Assembly: GCA_022747635.1 (NCBI GenBank)
Contig: JAKTNV010000192.1
Coordinates: 124,001-188,000, forward strand
Direction of reading: 5' to 3'
Length of the DNA: 64,000 nucleotides
From: Hetaerina americana
Taxonomy: Eukaryota > Arthropoda > Insecta > Odonata > Calopterygidae
The number at the start of each line of letters is the position of its first letter. Position 1 is the first letter of the stretch. The notes beneath the pieces were generated by a model that saw nothing but the letters and a program-made list of their open reading frames with translations, did no database searches and was not told the DNA's origin. Below are positions 1-9,469 of the stretch, in pieces. The position numbers were made by a program, and so were the translations under genes.

Positions 1-1232
1 TGAGAAAAATTAAAATTTCTAAAAATGAAATAAATGCCTTCTATACACCTCAAACATTCACTCTATAATGGAAGATTGTTGTTTTTCGCAATATTTTTTG
101 AAATTTTGGCTCTTTTACTAACATTAACACTTGCGCTGAGGCATCTTTTATGCTCATTTCTTGTCTTTAATGTATTATTCTGGGTTTTATTTTGTTTATT
201 TGATGAAAATGAACAACAATACACACCATGGAAACATTTTTGTTTGATTTGTGTCGAGTGAGAATTTCACCTAGAACCCAAAGGGGGGGGTATTGGCACT
301 TTTCATGGAAAAATGAGAAAAATTAAAATTTCTAAAAATGAAATAAATGCCTTCTATACACATCAAACATTCACTCTTTAATGGAAGATTGTTGTTTTTC
401 GCAATATTTTTTGAAATTTGGGCTCTTTTACTAACATTAACACTTGCGATGAGGCATCTTTTATGCTCATTTCTTGTCTTGAATGTATTATTCTGGGTTT
501 TATTTTGTTTATTTGATGAAAATGAACAACAATACACACCATGGAAACATTTTTGTTTGATTTGTGTCGAGTGAGAATTTAACCTAGAACCCAAAGGGGG
601 GGTATTGGCACTTTTCATGGAAAAATGAGAAAAATTAAAATTTCTAAAAATGAAATAAATGCCTTCTATACATCTCAAACATTCACTCTATAATGGAAGA
701 TTGTTGTTTTTCGCAATATTTTTTGAAATTTTGGCTCTTTTACTAACATTAACACTTGCGCTGAGGCATCTTTTATGCTCATTTCTTGTCTTTAATGTAT
801 TATTTTGGGTTTTATTTTGTTTATTTGATGAAAATGAACAACAATACACACCATGGAAACATTTTTGTTTGATTTGTGTCGAGTGAGAATTTCACCTAGA
901 ACCCAAAGGGGGGGGTATTGGCACATTTCATGGAAAAATGAGAAAAATTAAAATTTCTAAAAATGAAATAAATGCCTTCTATTCACCTCAAACATTCACT
1001 CTATAATGGAAGATTGTTGTTTTTCGCAATATTTTTTGAAATATGGGCTCTTTTACTAACATTAACACTTGCGCTGAGGCATCTTTTATGCTCATTTCTT
1101 GTCTTGAATGATTTATTCTATGTTTTATTTTGTTTATTTGATGAAAATGAACAACAATACACACCATGGAAACATTTTTGTTTGATTTGTGTCGAGTGAG
1201 AATTTCACCTAGAACCCAAAGGGGGGGGGGGG
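1..1232 (+). repeat. 313-bp satellite array, block 1 (4 monomers)
   Basis: Four head-to-tail monomers of 312-313 bp, the first entered mid-unit. Each runs from an A-rich stretch through a T-rich body to a CCCAAA plus poly-G tract, then TATTGGCAC of the next unit. Each holds a 75-codon frame starting ATGCCTTCTAT (at 34, 347, 659, 972) and ending TGA, which reads as a very hydrophobic peptide. Differences between copies change amino acids freely, so I do not call these frames genes. The last G tract (12 G, 1221-1232) abuts the first cassette. Confidence 0.95.
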
Positions 1233-3780
1233 CCTTCAGGATCACTCATGGTCAAAATAGACCTTAAAGATGCCTTTTGGCAGATACCTATCGCTCCGGA
1301 GCATAGGCACAACTACGGCGTTTATCACAAAGGGGAAACATACGTATGGACGCGTCTCCCCATGGGACACGCGCTCGCCCCAGCCATTATGCAGCGGTGG
1401 GCGCGTGCGGTGATAAACGAAGTACATCGCGAGTTCGGGATAGTAATGATCGCGTATTTGGATGACTGGTTGCTGTTGTTTAATAGGGAAACGGAACACC
1501 TCGTACCAGACGTGGTACAGTTCCTACGCGATACCCTGCAAATCACCATAAATTTCAAGAAAAGTCGTTTAATCCCAGCAACCAGAATTAAGTACTTAGG
1601 CGTAATTATCAATACCGTCGCAATGACCCTGAAACTAACGCGTTACTCTCTAAGACGGATTTTTTACATTAAAGACGTGATTAAACGCATCCGCACCCGC
1701 GATATCCCCAAGGCAGCGGGATTTATTTCATGGTGTGTCTATGTCCTTCGTCTACCGTTGTTCCTGATCACTCAGACAGCGCAACGCGACACAACATGGT
1801 TGTCCCGTCTATGGGATGACGGAACCTGGCACCAGCCGCGGGAATTTGTAAACTATAAATATATAATGGACGTTTATAGCGATGCCACACCATGGCAAGT
1901 GGCATGGACAATACCAATGTTATCGGCAACAGAAGTGTGGGCCTTAGAAGAGGAAGTGCCAATAGTAACCGCCGAAGCCTTGGCAGCTATCATGGCGGCA
2001 CATCACGCCATAAGTGTGGCAGAGCCGGACACGGCAATTAACATTTTTGTGGATAATACAGCAGTATTGTATAGTTTTGTAAAAGGTCGAGGAGTTGTGT
2101 TTAATAATGCCAATGTATTGATGCTTTACATGTCCTTAATAAAAGAATTGTCACGCAATGTGACCTGGAGGTATGTCCCTTCCGAATTGAACCCGGCCGA
2201 CCGTCCTTCTCGGACCGTCCTACCTCCCTATGCCCGCTCGGCCTCGGATTCGGGGTCCGGGTGGGTATATAGGTGGGACGACGCCTGAGTTGGATCAGTC
2301 GATCGAGTTTCGCATAACGGAAGGGGGGTGCCTCCAGATCTCTGACCATTACAAACTCATTGAATATCAAGGAAGAATATCTATCACACTAGATCTGGTG
2401 TTACTACTTCGCTTTAAGAGAAGGAATTGGAGTTCACGACATGTCCCATGCTCAGTATTTTAATGAATTGAACAATTTGGTTAAAATGGACGATTCCATG
2501 AAAGGTCCCATGCCTAGATGGCAAAGAAAATATCTGGAATCGGCGAATTCGAGCATGAATGTCTCACTCAATTCCACGACAAGCAACAAGTCTCTCTCCG
2601 CCAAGACTCCGAACAAAGGTAATGGCTCAGCAGAGGCAATGGCTTCCAAGAAAACTCCATCCAAATCACCAGGTCAAAGGAAAGGCGCCTCCACTCCCGG
2701 GTCAGGGAAGAAGCAGAGGACTCCAGTTGGTGGGGATCGCTTCATTCCCAACCGATCAGCCACACATTTCGACTTCGGCCACTTCAAGTTAAACCAGGCA
2801 GAAGGAGAAGAAGACTTGGAGTTCCTCAGCCCTTCTGTCAGAGAGAAGCAGCGAATTATGTCCGAGAACCTGATGGGGAATGAAGCTGGGACCAGAATTC
2901 TTGCATTCCGTAACAAAGCCCCAGCAGCTCCAGAGGGGCATCAGAACTCAATGAAAGTGGTTTACACTCAGTCTAAGACGCCAGGCTCAGTGAAATCCAC
3001 AAGATACATACCTCAGACTGCTGAAAAAATTTTAGATGCACCCGACATCATTGATGACTATTACTTGAACCTTGTGGATTGGTCATCTACCAACTTGTTG
3101 GCTGTGGCTTTGGGAATGAGTGTGTATTTGTGGGATGCTGAAAGTGGCAACATCAATCACCTCATGGAATTAAATTCTCAGGCAGAATATATTTCATCTC
3201 TCTCATGGATACAGGAAGGATGCTATTTGGCTGTTGGAATTAGCAATGGAAGCACACAGCTGTGGGATGTCCCACAAGAGAAACTTCTCAGAACACTCAC
3301 TGGTCACTCAGGGCGGGTTGGTTCCCTGGCATGGAATTCATACATTCTTACGTCAGGCAGTCGCTCTGGTCATATTCATCAACACGATGTAAGGCAGGCT
3401 GAATCACTAGTTGCTGATCTTAATGGCCACTCCCAGGAGGTGTGTGGAATTAAGTGGTCACCAGGAGGGCGGTATCTTGCGTCCGGGGGTAATGACAACA
3501 TTCTCAATATATGGCCAGCTGCAGGTGGTGGGCAAATTCACTCAGCCACTGAACCTGTCCACACATTCAGTGCCCATCAAGCAGCTGTGAAGGCTCTAGC
3601 ATGGTGTCCCTGGCAGCCCCAAATACTGGCTAGTGGAGGTGGTACTGCCGATAGATGTATAAAGTTCTGGAATTGTAACCTTGGAACAATGCTGAATTCA
3701 GTTGACACAAGGTCTCAGGTTTGCTCTCTATTTATATCTGCTCTCTATCTCTATTCTTTATCTATATTTATTATATTTGA
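1233..3780 (+). repeat. RT + Cdc20 cassette, copy 1 (2,548 bp)
   Basis: A non-satellite block inside the poly-G tract of a satellite monomer. The left junction is poly-G to CCTTCAGGATCAC. The right junction is TATATTTGAG to GTATTGGCAC, the first satellite bases after the G tract. It holds a truncated RT-RNase H frame and a truncated Cdc20 frame in the same orientation, 152 bp apart. The same block of exactly 2,548 bp recurs at 5351 and 9470 with identical junctions. Copy 1 differs from copies 2 and 3 in at least two places: a synonymous GAC/GAT in the RT and Gly150 versus Trp150 in Cdc20. Confidence 0.93.
1248..2288 (+). CDS. 5'-truncated reverse transcriptase-RNase H, copy 1
   Basis: A 346-codon frame that starts at RT motif A (Asp5 in IDLKDAF), so the fingers and first conserved RT blocks are missing. 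The catalytic YLDD box is at residues 70-73 and a KYLGVIIN block at about 115-122. An RNase H domain follows with all four acidic residues in place: D212 (YSDAT), E243 (TAEAL), D269 (FVDNT) and D318 (NPADRPSR). YLDD followed by WLLL is typical of DIRS/Ngaro-like elements. The RNase H motif spacing also recalls hepadnavirus-type polymerases and BEL/Pao NPAD motifs. No integrase, tyrosine recombinase, protease or gag is present. The first Met at 1248 is only the first available start after the junction. The frame is intact but lacks part of the polymerase fold, so activity is doubtful. Confidence 0.85.
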   Translation: MVKIDLKDAFWQIPIAPEHRHNYGVYHKGETYVWTRLPMGHALAPAIMQRWARAVINEVHREFGIVMIAYLDDWLLLFNRETEHLVPDVVQFLRDTLQITINFKKSRLIPATRIKYLGVIINTVAMTLKLTRYSLRRIFYIKDVIKRIRTRDIPKAAGFISWCVYVLRLPLFLITQTAQRDTTWLSRLWDDGTWHQPREFVNYKYIMDVYSDATPWQVAWTIPMLSATEVWALEEEVPIVTAEALAAIMAAHHAISVAEPDTAINIFVDNTAVLYSFVKGRGVVFNNANVLMLYMSLIKELSRNVTWRYVPSELNPADRPSRTVLPPYARSASDSGSGWVYRWDDA

Positions 3781-3808
3781 GGTATTGGCACATTTCATGG
3801 AAAAATGA
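2441..3808 (+). CDS. Cdc20: Cdc20/fizzy-like, C-terminally truncated, copy 1
   Basis: Cdc20 is the APC/C co-activator that delivers substrates at metaphase-anaphase and is the target of the spindle checkpoint. Seen here: the conserved N-terminal PRWQRKYLE (25-33), the C-box DRFIPNR (99-105) that binds APC/C, a Mad2-interaction-like RILAFRNKAP (152-161), KILDAPD (196-202), then five WD40 blades (about 207-236, 250-277, 288-318, 329-358, 379-411). Homology stops near residue 430 at VCSL. The last ~25 codons are pyrimidine-rich filler, and the stop lies in satellite DNA. Blades 6-7 and the C-terminal IR tail are missing. I see no KEN box. There is no intron in the 1.29 kb of homology. Residue 150 is Gly here, Trp in the other copies. 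The upstream 152 bp may include the native leader. Confidence 0.9.
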   Translation: MSHAQYFNELNNLVKMDDSMKGPMPRWQRKYLESANSSMNVSLNSTTSNKSLSAKTPNKGNGSAEAMASKKTPSKSPGQRKGASTPGSGKKQRTPVGGDRFIPNRSATHFDFGHFKLNQAEGEEDLEFLSPSVREKQRIMSENLMGNEAGTRILAFRNKAPAAPEGHQNSMKVVYTQSKTPGSVKSTRYIPQTAEKILDAPDIIDDYYLNLVDWSSTNLLAVALGMSVYLWDAESGNINHLMELNSQAEYISSLSWIQEGCYLAVGISNGSTQLWDVPQEKLLRTLTGHSGRVGSLAWNSYILTSGSRSGHIHQHDVRQAESLVADLNGHSQEVCGIKWSPGGRYLASGGNDNILNIWPAAGGGQIHSATEPVHTFSAHQAAVKALAWCPWQPQILASGGGTADRCIKFWNCNLGTMLNSVDTRSQVCSLFISALYLYSLSIFIIFEVLAHFMEK

Positions 3809-5350
3809 GAAAAATTAAAATTTCTAAAAATGAAATAAATGCCTTCTATACACCTCAAACATTCACTCTATAATGGAAGATTGTTGTTTTTCGCAATATT
3901 TTTTGAAATTTGGGCTCTTTTACTAACATTAACACTTCCGCTGAGGCATCTTTTATGCTCATTTCTGGTTTTTAATGATTTATTCTGGGTTTTATTTTGT
4001 TTATTTGATGAAAATGAACAACAATACACACCTTGGAAACATTTTTGTTTGATTTGTGTCGAGTGAGAATTTCACCTAGAACCCAAAGGGGGGGGTATTG
4101 GCACTTTTCATGGAAAAATGAGAAAAATTAAAATTTCTAAAAATGAAATAAATGCCTTCTATACACCTCAAACATTCACTCTATAATGGAAGATTGTTGT
4201 TTTTCGCAATATTTTTTGAAATTTGGGCTCTTTTACTAACATTAACACTTGCGATGAGGCATCTTTTATGCTCATTTCTTGTCTTTAATGTATTATTCTG
4301 GGTTTTATTTTGTTTATTTGATGAAAATGAACAACAATACACACCATGGAAACATTTTTGTTTGATTTGTGTCGAGTGAGAATTTCACCTAGAACCCAAA
4401 GGGGGGGGTATTGGCACTTTTCATGGAAAAATGAGAAAAATTAAAATTTCTAAAAATGAAATAAATTCCTTCTATACACCTCAAACATTCACTATATAAT
4501 GGAAGATTGTTGTTTTTAGCAATATTTTTTGAAATTTGGCCTCTTTTACTAACATTAACACTTGCGCTGAGACATCTTTTATGCTCATTTCTTGTCTTTA
4601 ATGATTTATTCTGGGTTTTATTTTGTTTATTTGATGAAAATGAACAACAATACACACCATGGAATCATTTTTGTTTGATTTGTTTCGAGTGAGAATTTCA
4701 CCTAGAACCCAAAGGGGGGGGTATTGGCACTTTTCATGGAAAAATGTGAAAAATTAAAATTTCTAAAAATGAAATAAATGCCTTCTATACACCTCAAAAA
4801 TTCACTCTTTAATGGAAGATTGTTGTTTTTCGCAATATTTTTTGAAATTTGGGCTCTTTTACTAACATTAACACTTGCGATGAGGCATCTTTTATGCTCA
4901 TTTCTTGTCTTTAATGTATTATTCGGGGTTTTATTTTTTTTATTTGATGAAAATGATCAACAATACACACCATGGAAACATTTTTGTTTGATTTGTGTCG
5001 TGTGAGAATTTCACCTAGAACCCAAAGGGGGGGGTTTTGGCACTTTTCATGGAAAAATGAGAAAAATTAAAATTTCTAAAAATGAAATAAATGCCTTCTA
5101 TACACCTCAAACATTCACTCTATAATGGAAGATTGTAGTTTTTCGCAATATTTTTTGAAATTTGGGCTCTTTTACTAACATTAACACTTGCGCTGAGGCA
5201 TCTTTTATGCTCATTTCTTGTCTTTAATGATTTATTCTGGGTTTTATTTTGTTTATTTGATGAAAATGAACAACAATAAACACCATGGAAACATTTTTGT
5301 TTGATTTGTGTCGAGTGAGAATTTCACCTAGAACCCAAAGGGGGGGGGGG
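3781..5350 (+). repeat. 313-bp satellite, block 2 (5 monomers)
   Basis: Five monomers between cassettes 1 and 2. Each has marker variants: CTTCCGCTGAGG with CACCTTGG in the first, TTGCGATGAGG in the second, AAATTCCTTC in the third, CTCAAAAATTCAC in the fourth, GATTGTAGTTT and CAATAAACACC in the fifth. The third and fifth have lost the 75-codon frame. The same five variants recur in the same order in 7899-9469, so this block plus a cassette is the higher-order unit. Confidence 0.95.
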
Positions 5351-7898
5351 CCTTCAGGATCACTCATGGTCAAAATAGATCTTAAAGATGCCTTTTGGCA
5401 GATACCTATCGCTCCGGAGCATAGGCACAACTACGGCGTTTATCACAAAGGGGAAACATACGTATGGACGCGTCTCCCCATGGGACACGCGCTCGCCCCA
5501 GCCATTATGCAGCGGTGGGCGCGTGCGGTGATAAACGAAGTACATCGCGAGTTCGGGATAGTAATGATCGCGTATTTGGATGACTGGTTGCTGTTGTTTA
5601 ATAGGGAAACGGAACACCTCGTACCAGACGTGGTACAGTTCCTACGCGATACCCTGCAAATCACCATAAATTTCAAGAAAAGTCGTTTAATCCCAGCAAC
5701 CAGAATTAAGTACTTAGGCGTAATTATCAATACCGTCGCAATGACCCTGAAACTAACGCGTTACTCTCTAAGACGGATTTTTTACATTAAAGACGTGATT
5801 AAACGCATCCGCACCCGCGATATCCCCAAGGCAGCGGGATTTATTTCATGGTGTGTCTATGTCCTTCGTCTACCGTTGTTCCTGATCACTCAGACAGCGC
5901 AACGCGACACAACATGGTTGTCCCGTCTATGGGATGACGGAACCTGGCACCAGCCGCGGGAATTTGTAAACTATAAATATATAATGGACGTTTATAGCGA
6001 TGCCACACCATGGCAAGTGGCATGGACAATACCAATGTTATCGGCAACAGAAGTGTGGGCCTTAGAAGAGGAAGTGCCAATAGTAACCGCCGAAGCCTTG
6101 GCAGCTATCATGGCGGCACATCACGCCATAAGTGTGGCAGAGCCGGACACGGCAATTAACATTTTTGTGGATAATACAGCAGTATTGTATAGTTTTGTAA
6201 AAGGTCGAGGAGTTGTGTTTAATAATGCCAATGTATTGATGCTTTACATGTCCTTAATAAAAGAATTGTCACGCAATGTGACCTGGAGGTATGTCCCTTC
6301 CGAATTGAACCCGGCCGACCGTCCTTCTCGGACCGTCCTACCTCCCTATGCCCGCTCGGCCTCGGATTCGGGGTCCGGGTGGGTATATAGGTGGGACGAC
6401 GCCTGAGTTGGATCAGTCGATCGAGTTTCGCATAACGGAAGGGGGGTGCCTCCAGATCTCTGACCATTACAAACTCATTGAATATCAAGGAAGAATATCT
6501 ATCACACTAGATCTGGTGTTACTACTTCGCTTTAAGAGAAGGAATTGGAGTTCACGACATGTCCCATGCTCAGTATTTTAATGAATTGAACAATTTGGTT
6601 AAAATGGACGATTCCATGAAAGGTCCCATGCCTAGATGGCAAAGAAAATATCTGGAATCGGCGAATTCGAGCATGAATGTCTCACTCAATTCCACGACAA
6701 GCAACAAGTCTCTCTCCGCCAAGACTCCGAACAAAGGTAATGGCTCAGCAGAGGCAATGGCTTCCAAGAAAACTCCATCCAAATCACCAGGTCAAAGGAA
6801 AGGCGCCTCCACTCCCGGGTCAGGGAAGAAGCAGAGGACTCCAGTTGGTGGGGATCGCTTCATTCCCAACCGATCAGCCACACATTTCGACTTCGGCCAC
6901 TTCAAGTTAAACCAGGCAGAAGGAGAAGAAGACTTGGAGTTCCTCAGCCCTTCTGTCAGAGAGAAGCAGCGAATTATGTCCGAGAACCTGATGGGGAATG
7001 AAGCTTGGACCAGAATTCTTGCATTCCGTAACAAAGCCCCAGCAGCTCCAGAGGGGCATCAGAACTCAATGAAAGTGGTTTACACTCAGTCTAAGACGCC
7101 AGGCTCAGTGAAATCCACAAGATACATACCTCAGACTGCTGAAAAAATTTTAGATGCACCCGACATCATTGATGACTATTACTTGAACCTTGTGGATTGG
7201 TCATCTACCAACTTGTTGGCTGTGGCTTTGGGAATGAGTGTGTATTTGTGGGATGCTGAAAGTGGCAACATCAATCACCTCATGGAATTAAATTCTCAGG
7301 CAGAATATATTTCATCTCTCTCATGGATACAGGAAGGATGCTATTTGGCTGTTGGAATTAGCAATGGAAGCACACAGCTGTGGGATGTCCCACAAGAGAA
7401 ACTTCTCAGAACACTCACTGGTCACTCAGGGCGGGTTGGTTCCCTGGCATGGAATTCATACATTCTTACGTCAGGCAGTCGCTCTGGTCATATTCATCAA
7501 CACGATGTAAGGCAGGCTGAATCACTAGTTGCTGATCTTAATGGCCACTCCCAGGAGGTGTGTGGAATTAAGTGGTCACCAGGAGGGCGGTATCTTGCGT
7601 CCGGGGGTAATGACAACATTCTCAATATATGGCCAGCTGCAGGTGGTGGGCAAATTCACTCAGCCACTGAACCTGTCCACACATTCAGTGCCCATCAAGC
7701 AGCTGTGAAGGCTCTAGCATGGTGTCCCTGGCAGCCCCAAATACTGGCTAGTGGAGGTGGTACTGCCGATAGATGTATAAAGTTCTGGAATTGTAACCTT
7801 GGAACAATGCTGAATTCAGTTGACACAAGGTCTCAGGTTTGCTCTCTATTTATATCTGCTCTCTATCTCTATTCTTTATCTATATTTATTATATTTGA
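5351..7898 (+). repeat. RT + Cdc20 cassette, copy 2 (2,548 bp)
   Basis: Same block and same junctions as copy 1. It follows an 11-G tract (5340-5350) and ends at TTTGAG before GTATTGGCAC. It starts 4,118 bp after copy 1. Confidence 0.93.
5366..6406 (+). CDS. 5'-truncated reverse transcriptase-RNase H, copy 2
   Basis: Same 346-residue protein as copy 1: motif A Asp5, YLDD 70-73, RNase H D212/E243/D269/D318. Because the poly-G tract is 11 long here, the frame is open upstream through the tract into satellite sequence to an ATG at 5285, adding 27 residues of satellite origin. I keep the start at 5366 because those residues are not conserved RT sequence and the frame is closed in the other copies, whose G tracts are 12 long. 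No nonsense or frameshift change. Confidence 0.85.
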   Translation: MVKIDLKDAFWQIPIAPEHRHNYGVYHKGETYVWTRLPMGHALAPAIMQRWARAVINEVHREFGIVMIAYLDDWLLLFNRETEHLVPDVVQFLRDTLQITINFKKSRLIPATRIKYLGVIINTVAMTLKLTRYSLRRIFYIKDVIKRIRTRDIPKAAGFISWCVYVLRLPLFLITQTAQRDTTWLSRLWDDGTWHQPREFVNYKYIMDVYSDATPWQVAWTIPMLSATEVWALEEEVPIVTAEALAAIMAAHHAISVAEPDTAINIFVDNTAVLYSFVKGRGVVFNNANVLMLYMSLIKELSRNVTWRYVPSELNPADRPSRTVLPPYARSASDSGSGWVYRWDDA

Positions 7899-7926
7899 GG
7901 TATTGGCACATTTCATGGAAAAATGA
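6559..7926 (+). CDS. Cdc20: Cdc20/fizzy-like, C-terminally truncated, copy 2
   Basis: Same 455-codon frame as copy 1, with C-box, Mad2-interaction-like segment and five WD40 blades, ending near residue 430 of homology before filler and a stop in satellite DNA. Residue 150 is Trp (AAGCTTGGACC), as in copy 3. The frame is fully open. It lacks blades 6-7 and the C-terminal IR tail, so it could not close a normal seven-bladed propeller. Confidence 0.9.
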   Translation: MSHAQYFNELNNLVKMDDSMKGPMPRWQRKYLESANSSMNVSLNSTTSNKSLSAKTPNKGNGSAEAMASKKTPSKSPGQRKGASTPGSGKKQRTPVGGDRFIPNRSATHFDFGHFKLNQAEGEEDLEFLSPSVREKQRIMSENLMGNEAWTRILAFRNKAPAAPEGHQNSMKVVYTQSKTPGSVKSTRYIPQTAEKILDAPDIIDDYYLNLVDWSSTNLLAVALGMSVYLWDAESGNINHLMELNSQAEYISSLSWIQEGCYLAVGISNGSTQLWDVPQEKLLRTLTGHSGRVGSLAWNSYILTSGSRSGHIHQHDVRQAESLVADLNGHSQEVCGIKWSPGGRYLASGGNDNILNIWPAAGGGQIHSATEPVHTFSAHQAAVKALAWCPWQPQILASGGGTADRCIKFWNCNLGTMLNSVDTRSQVCSLFISALYLYSLSIFIIFEVLAHFMEK

Positions 7927-9469
7927 GAAAAATTAAAATTTCTAAAAATGAAATAAATGCCTTCTATACACCTCAAACATTCACTCTATAATGGAAGATT
8001 GTTGTTTTTCGCAATATTTTTTGAAATTTGGGCTCTTTTACTAACATTAACACTTCCGCTGAGGCATCTTTTATGCTCATTTCTGGTTTTTAATGATTTA
8101 TTCTGGGTTTTATTTTGTTTATTTGATGAAAATGAACAACAATACACACCTTGGAAACATTTTTGTTTGATTTGTGTCGAGTGAGAATTTCACCTAGAAC
8201 CCAAAGGGGGGGGTATTGGCACTTTTCATGGAAAAATGAGAAAAATTAAAATTTCTAAAAATGAAATAAATGCCTTCTATACACCTCAAACATTCACTCT
8301 ATAATGGAAGATTGTTGTTTTTCGCAATATTTTTTGAAATTTGGGCTCTTTTACTAACATTAACACTTGCGATGAGGCATCTTTTATGCTCATTTCTTGT
8401 CTTTAATGTATTATTCTGGGTTTTATTTTGTTTATTTGATGAAAATGAACAACAATACACACCATGGAAACATTTTTGTTTGATTTGTGTCGAGTGAGAA
8501 TTTCACCTAGAACCCAAAGGGGGGGGTATTGGCACTTTTCATGGAAAAATGAGAAAAATTAAAATTTCTAAAAATGAAATAAATTCCTTCTATACACCTC
8601 AAACATTCACTATATAATGGAAGATTGTTGTTTTTAGCAATATTTTTTGAAATTTGGCCTCTTTTACTAACATTAACACTTGCGCTGAGACATCTTTTAT
8701 GCTCATTTCTTGTCTTTAATGATTTATTCTGGGTTTTATTTTGTTTATTTGATGAAAATGAACAACAATACACACCATGGAATCATTTTTGTTTGATTTG
8801 TTTCGAGTGAGAATTTCACCTAGAACCCAAAGGGGGGGGTATTGGCACTTTTCATGGAAAAATGTGAAAAATTAAAATTTCTAAAAATGAAATAAATGCC
8901 TTCTATACACCTCAAAAATTCACTCTTTAATGGAAGATTGTTGTTTTTCGCAATATTTTTTGAAATTTGGGCTCTTTTACTAACATTAACACTTGCGATG
9001 AGGCATCTTTTATGCTCATTTCTTGTCTTTAATGTATTATTCGGGGTTTTATTTTTTTTATTTGATGAAAATGATCAACAATACACACCATGGAAACATT
9101 TTTGTTTGATTTGTGTCGTGTGAGAATTTCACCTAGAACCCAAAGGGGGGGGTTTTGGCACTTTTCATGGAAAAATGAGAAAAATTAAAATTTCTAAAAA
9201 TGAAATAAATGCCTTCTATACACCTCAAACATTCACTCTATAATGGAAGATTGTAGTTTTTCGCAATATTTTTTGAAATTTGGGCTCTTTTACTAACATT
9301 AACACTTGCGCTGAGGCATCTTTTATGCTCATTTCTTGTCTTTAATGATTTATTCTGGGTTTTATTTTGTTTATTTGATGAAAATGAACAACAATAAACA
9401 CCATGGAAACATTTTTGTTTGATTTGTGTCGAGTGAGAATTTCACCTAGAACCCAAAGGGGGGGGGGGG
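7899..9469 (+). repeat. 313-bp satellite, block 3 (5 monomers)
   Basis: Five monomers with the same variants in the same order as block 2; the visible difference is a 1-bp change in poly-G length (12 G at 9458-9469). This shows that cassette and monomers were duplicated together. Confidence 0.95.

Noticed and set aside
271..678. Antisense frames in the satellite and under the RT and Cdc20 genes
   Set aside because: They are shadows of the repeated sequence, and their lengths follow chance variants between monomers.
1248..2288. Reverse transcriptase as a bacterial defence RT or retron
   Set aside because: It has an RNase H domain and eukaryotic retroelement motifs and sits in a eukaryotic satellite. 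No msr/msd RNA or defence partner is present.
3715..3730. Intron donor at CAG|GTTTGC ending the Cdc20 exon
   Set aside because: GTTTGC is a poor donor, and the following bases still encode VCSL of the Cdc20 protein. A break inside coding sequence fits better, although the parental gene would decide.
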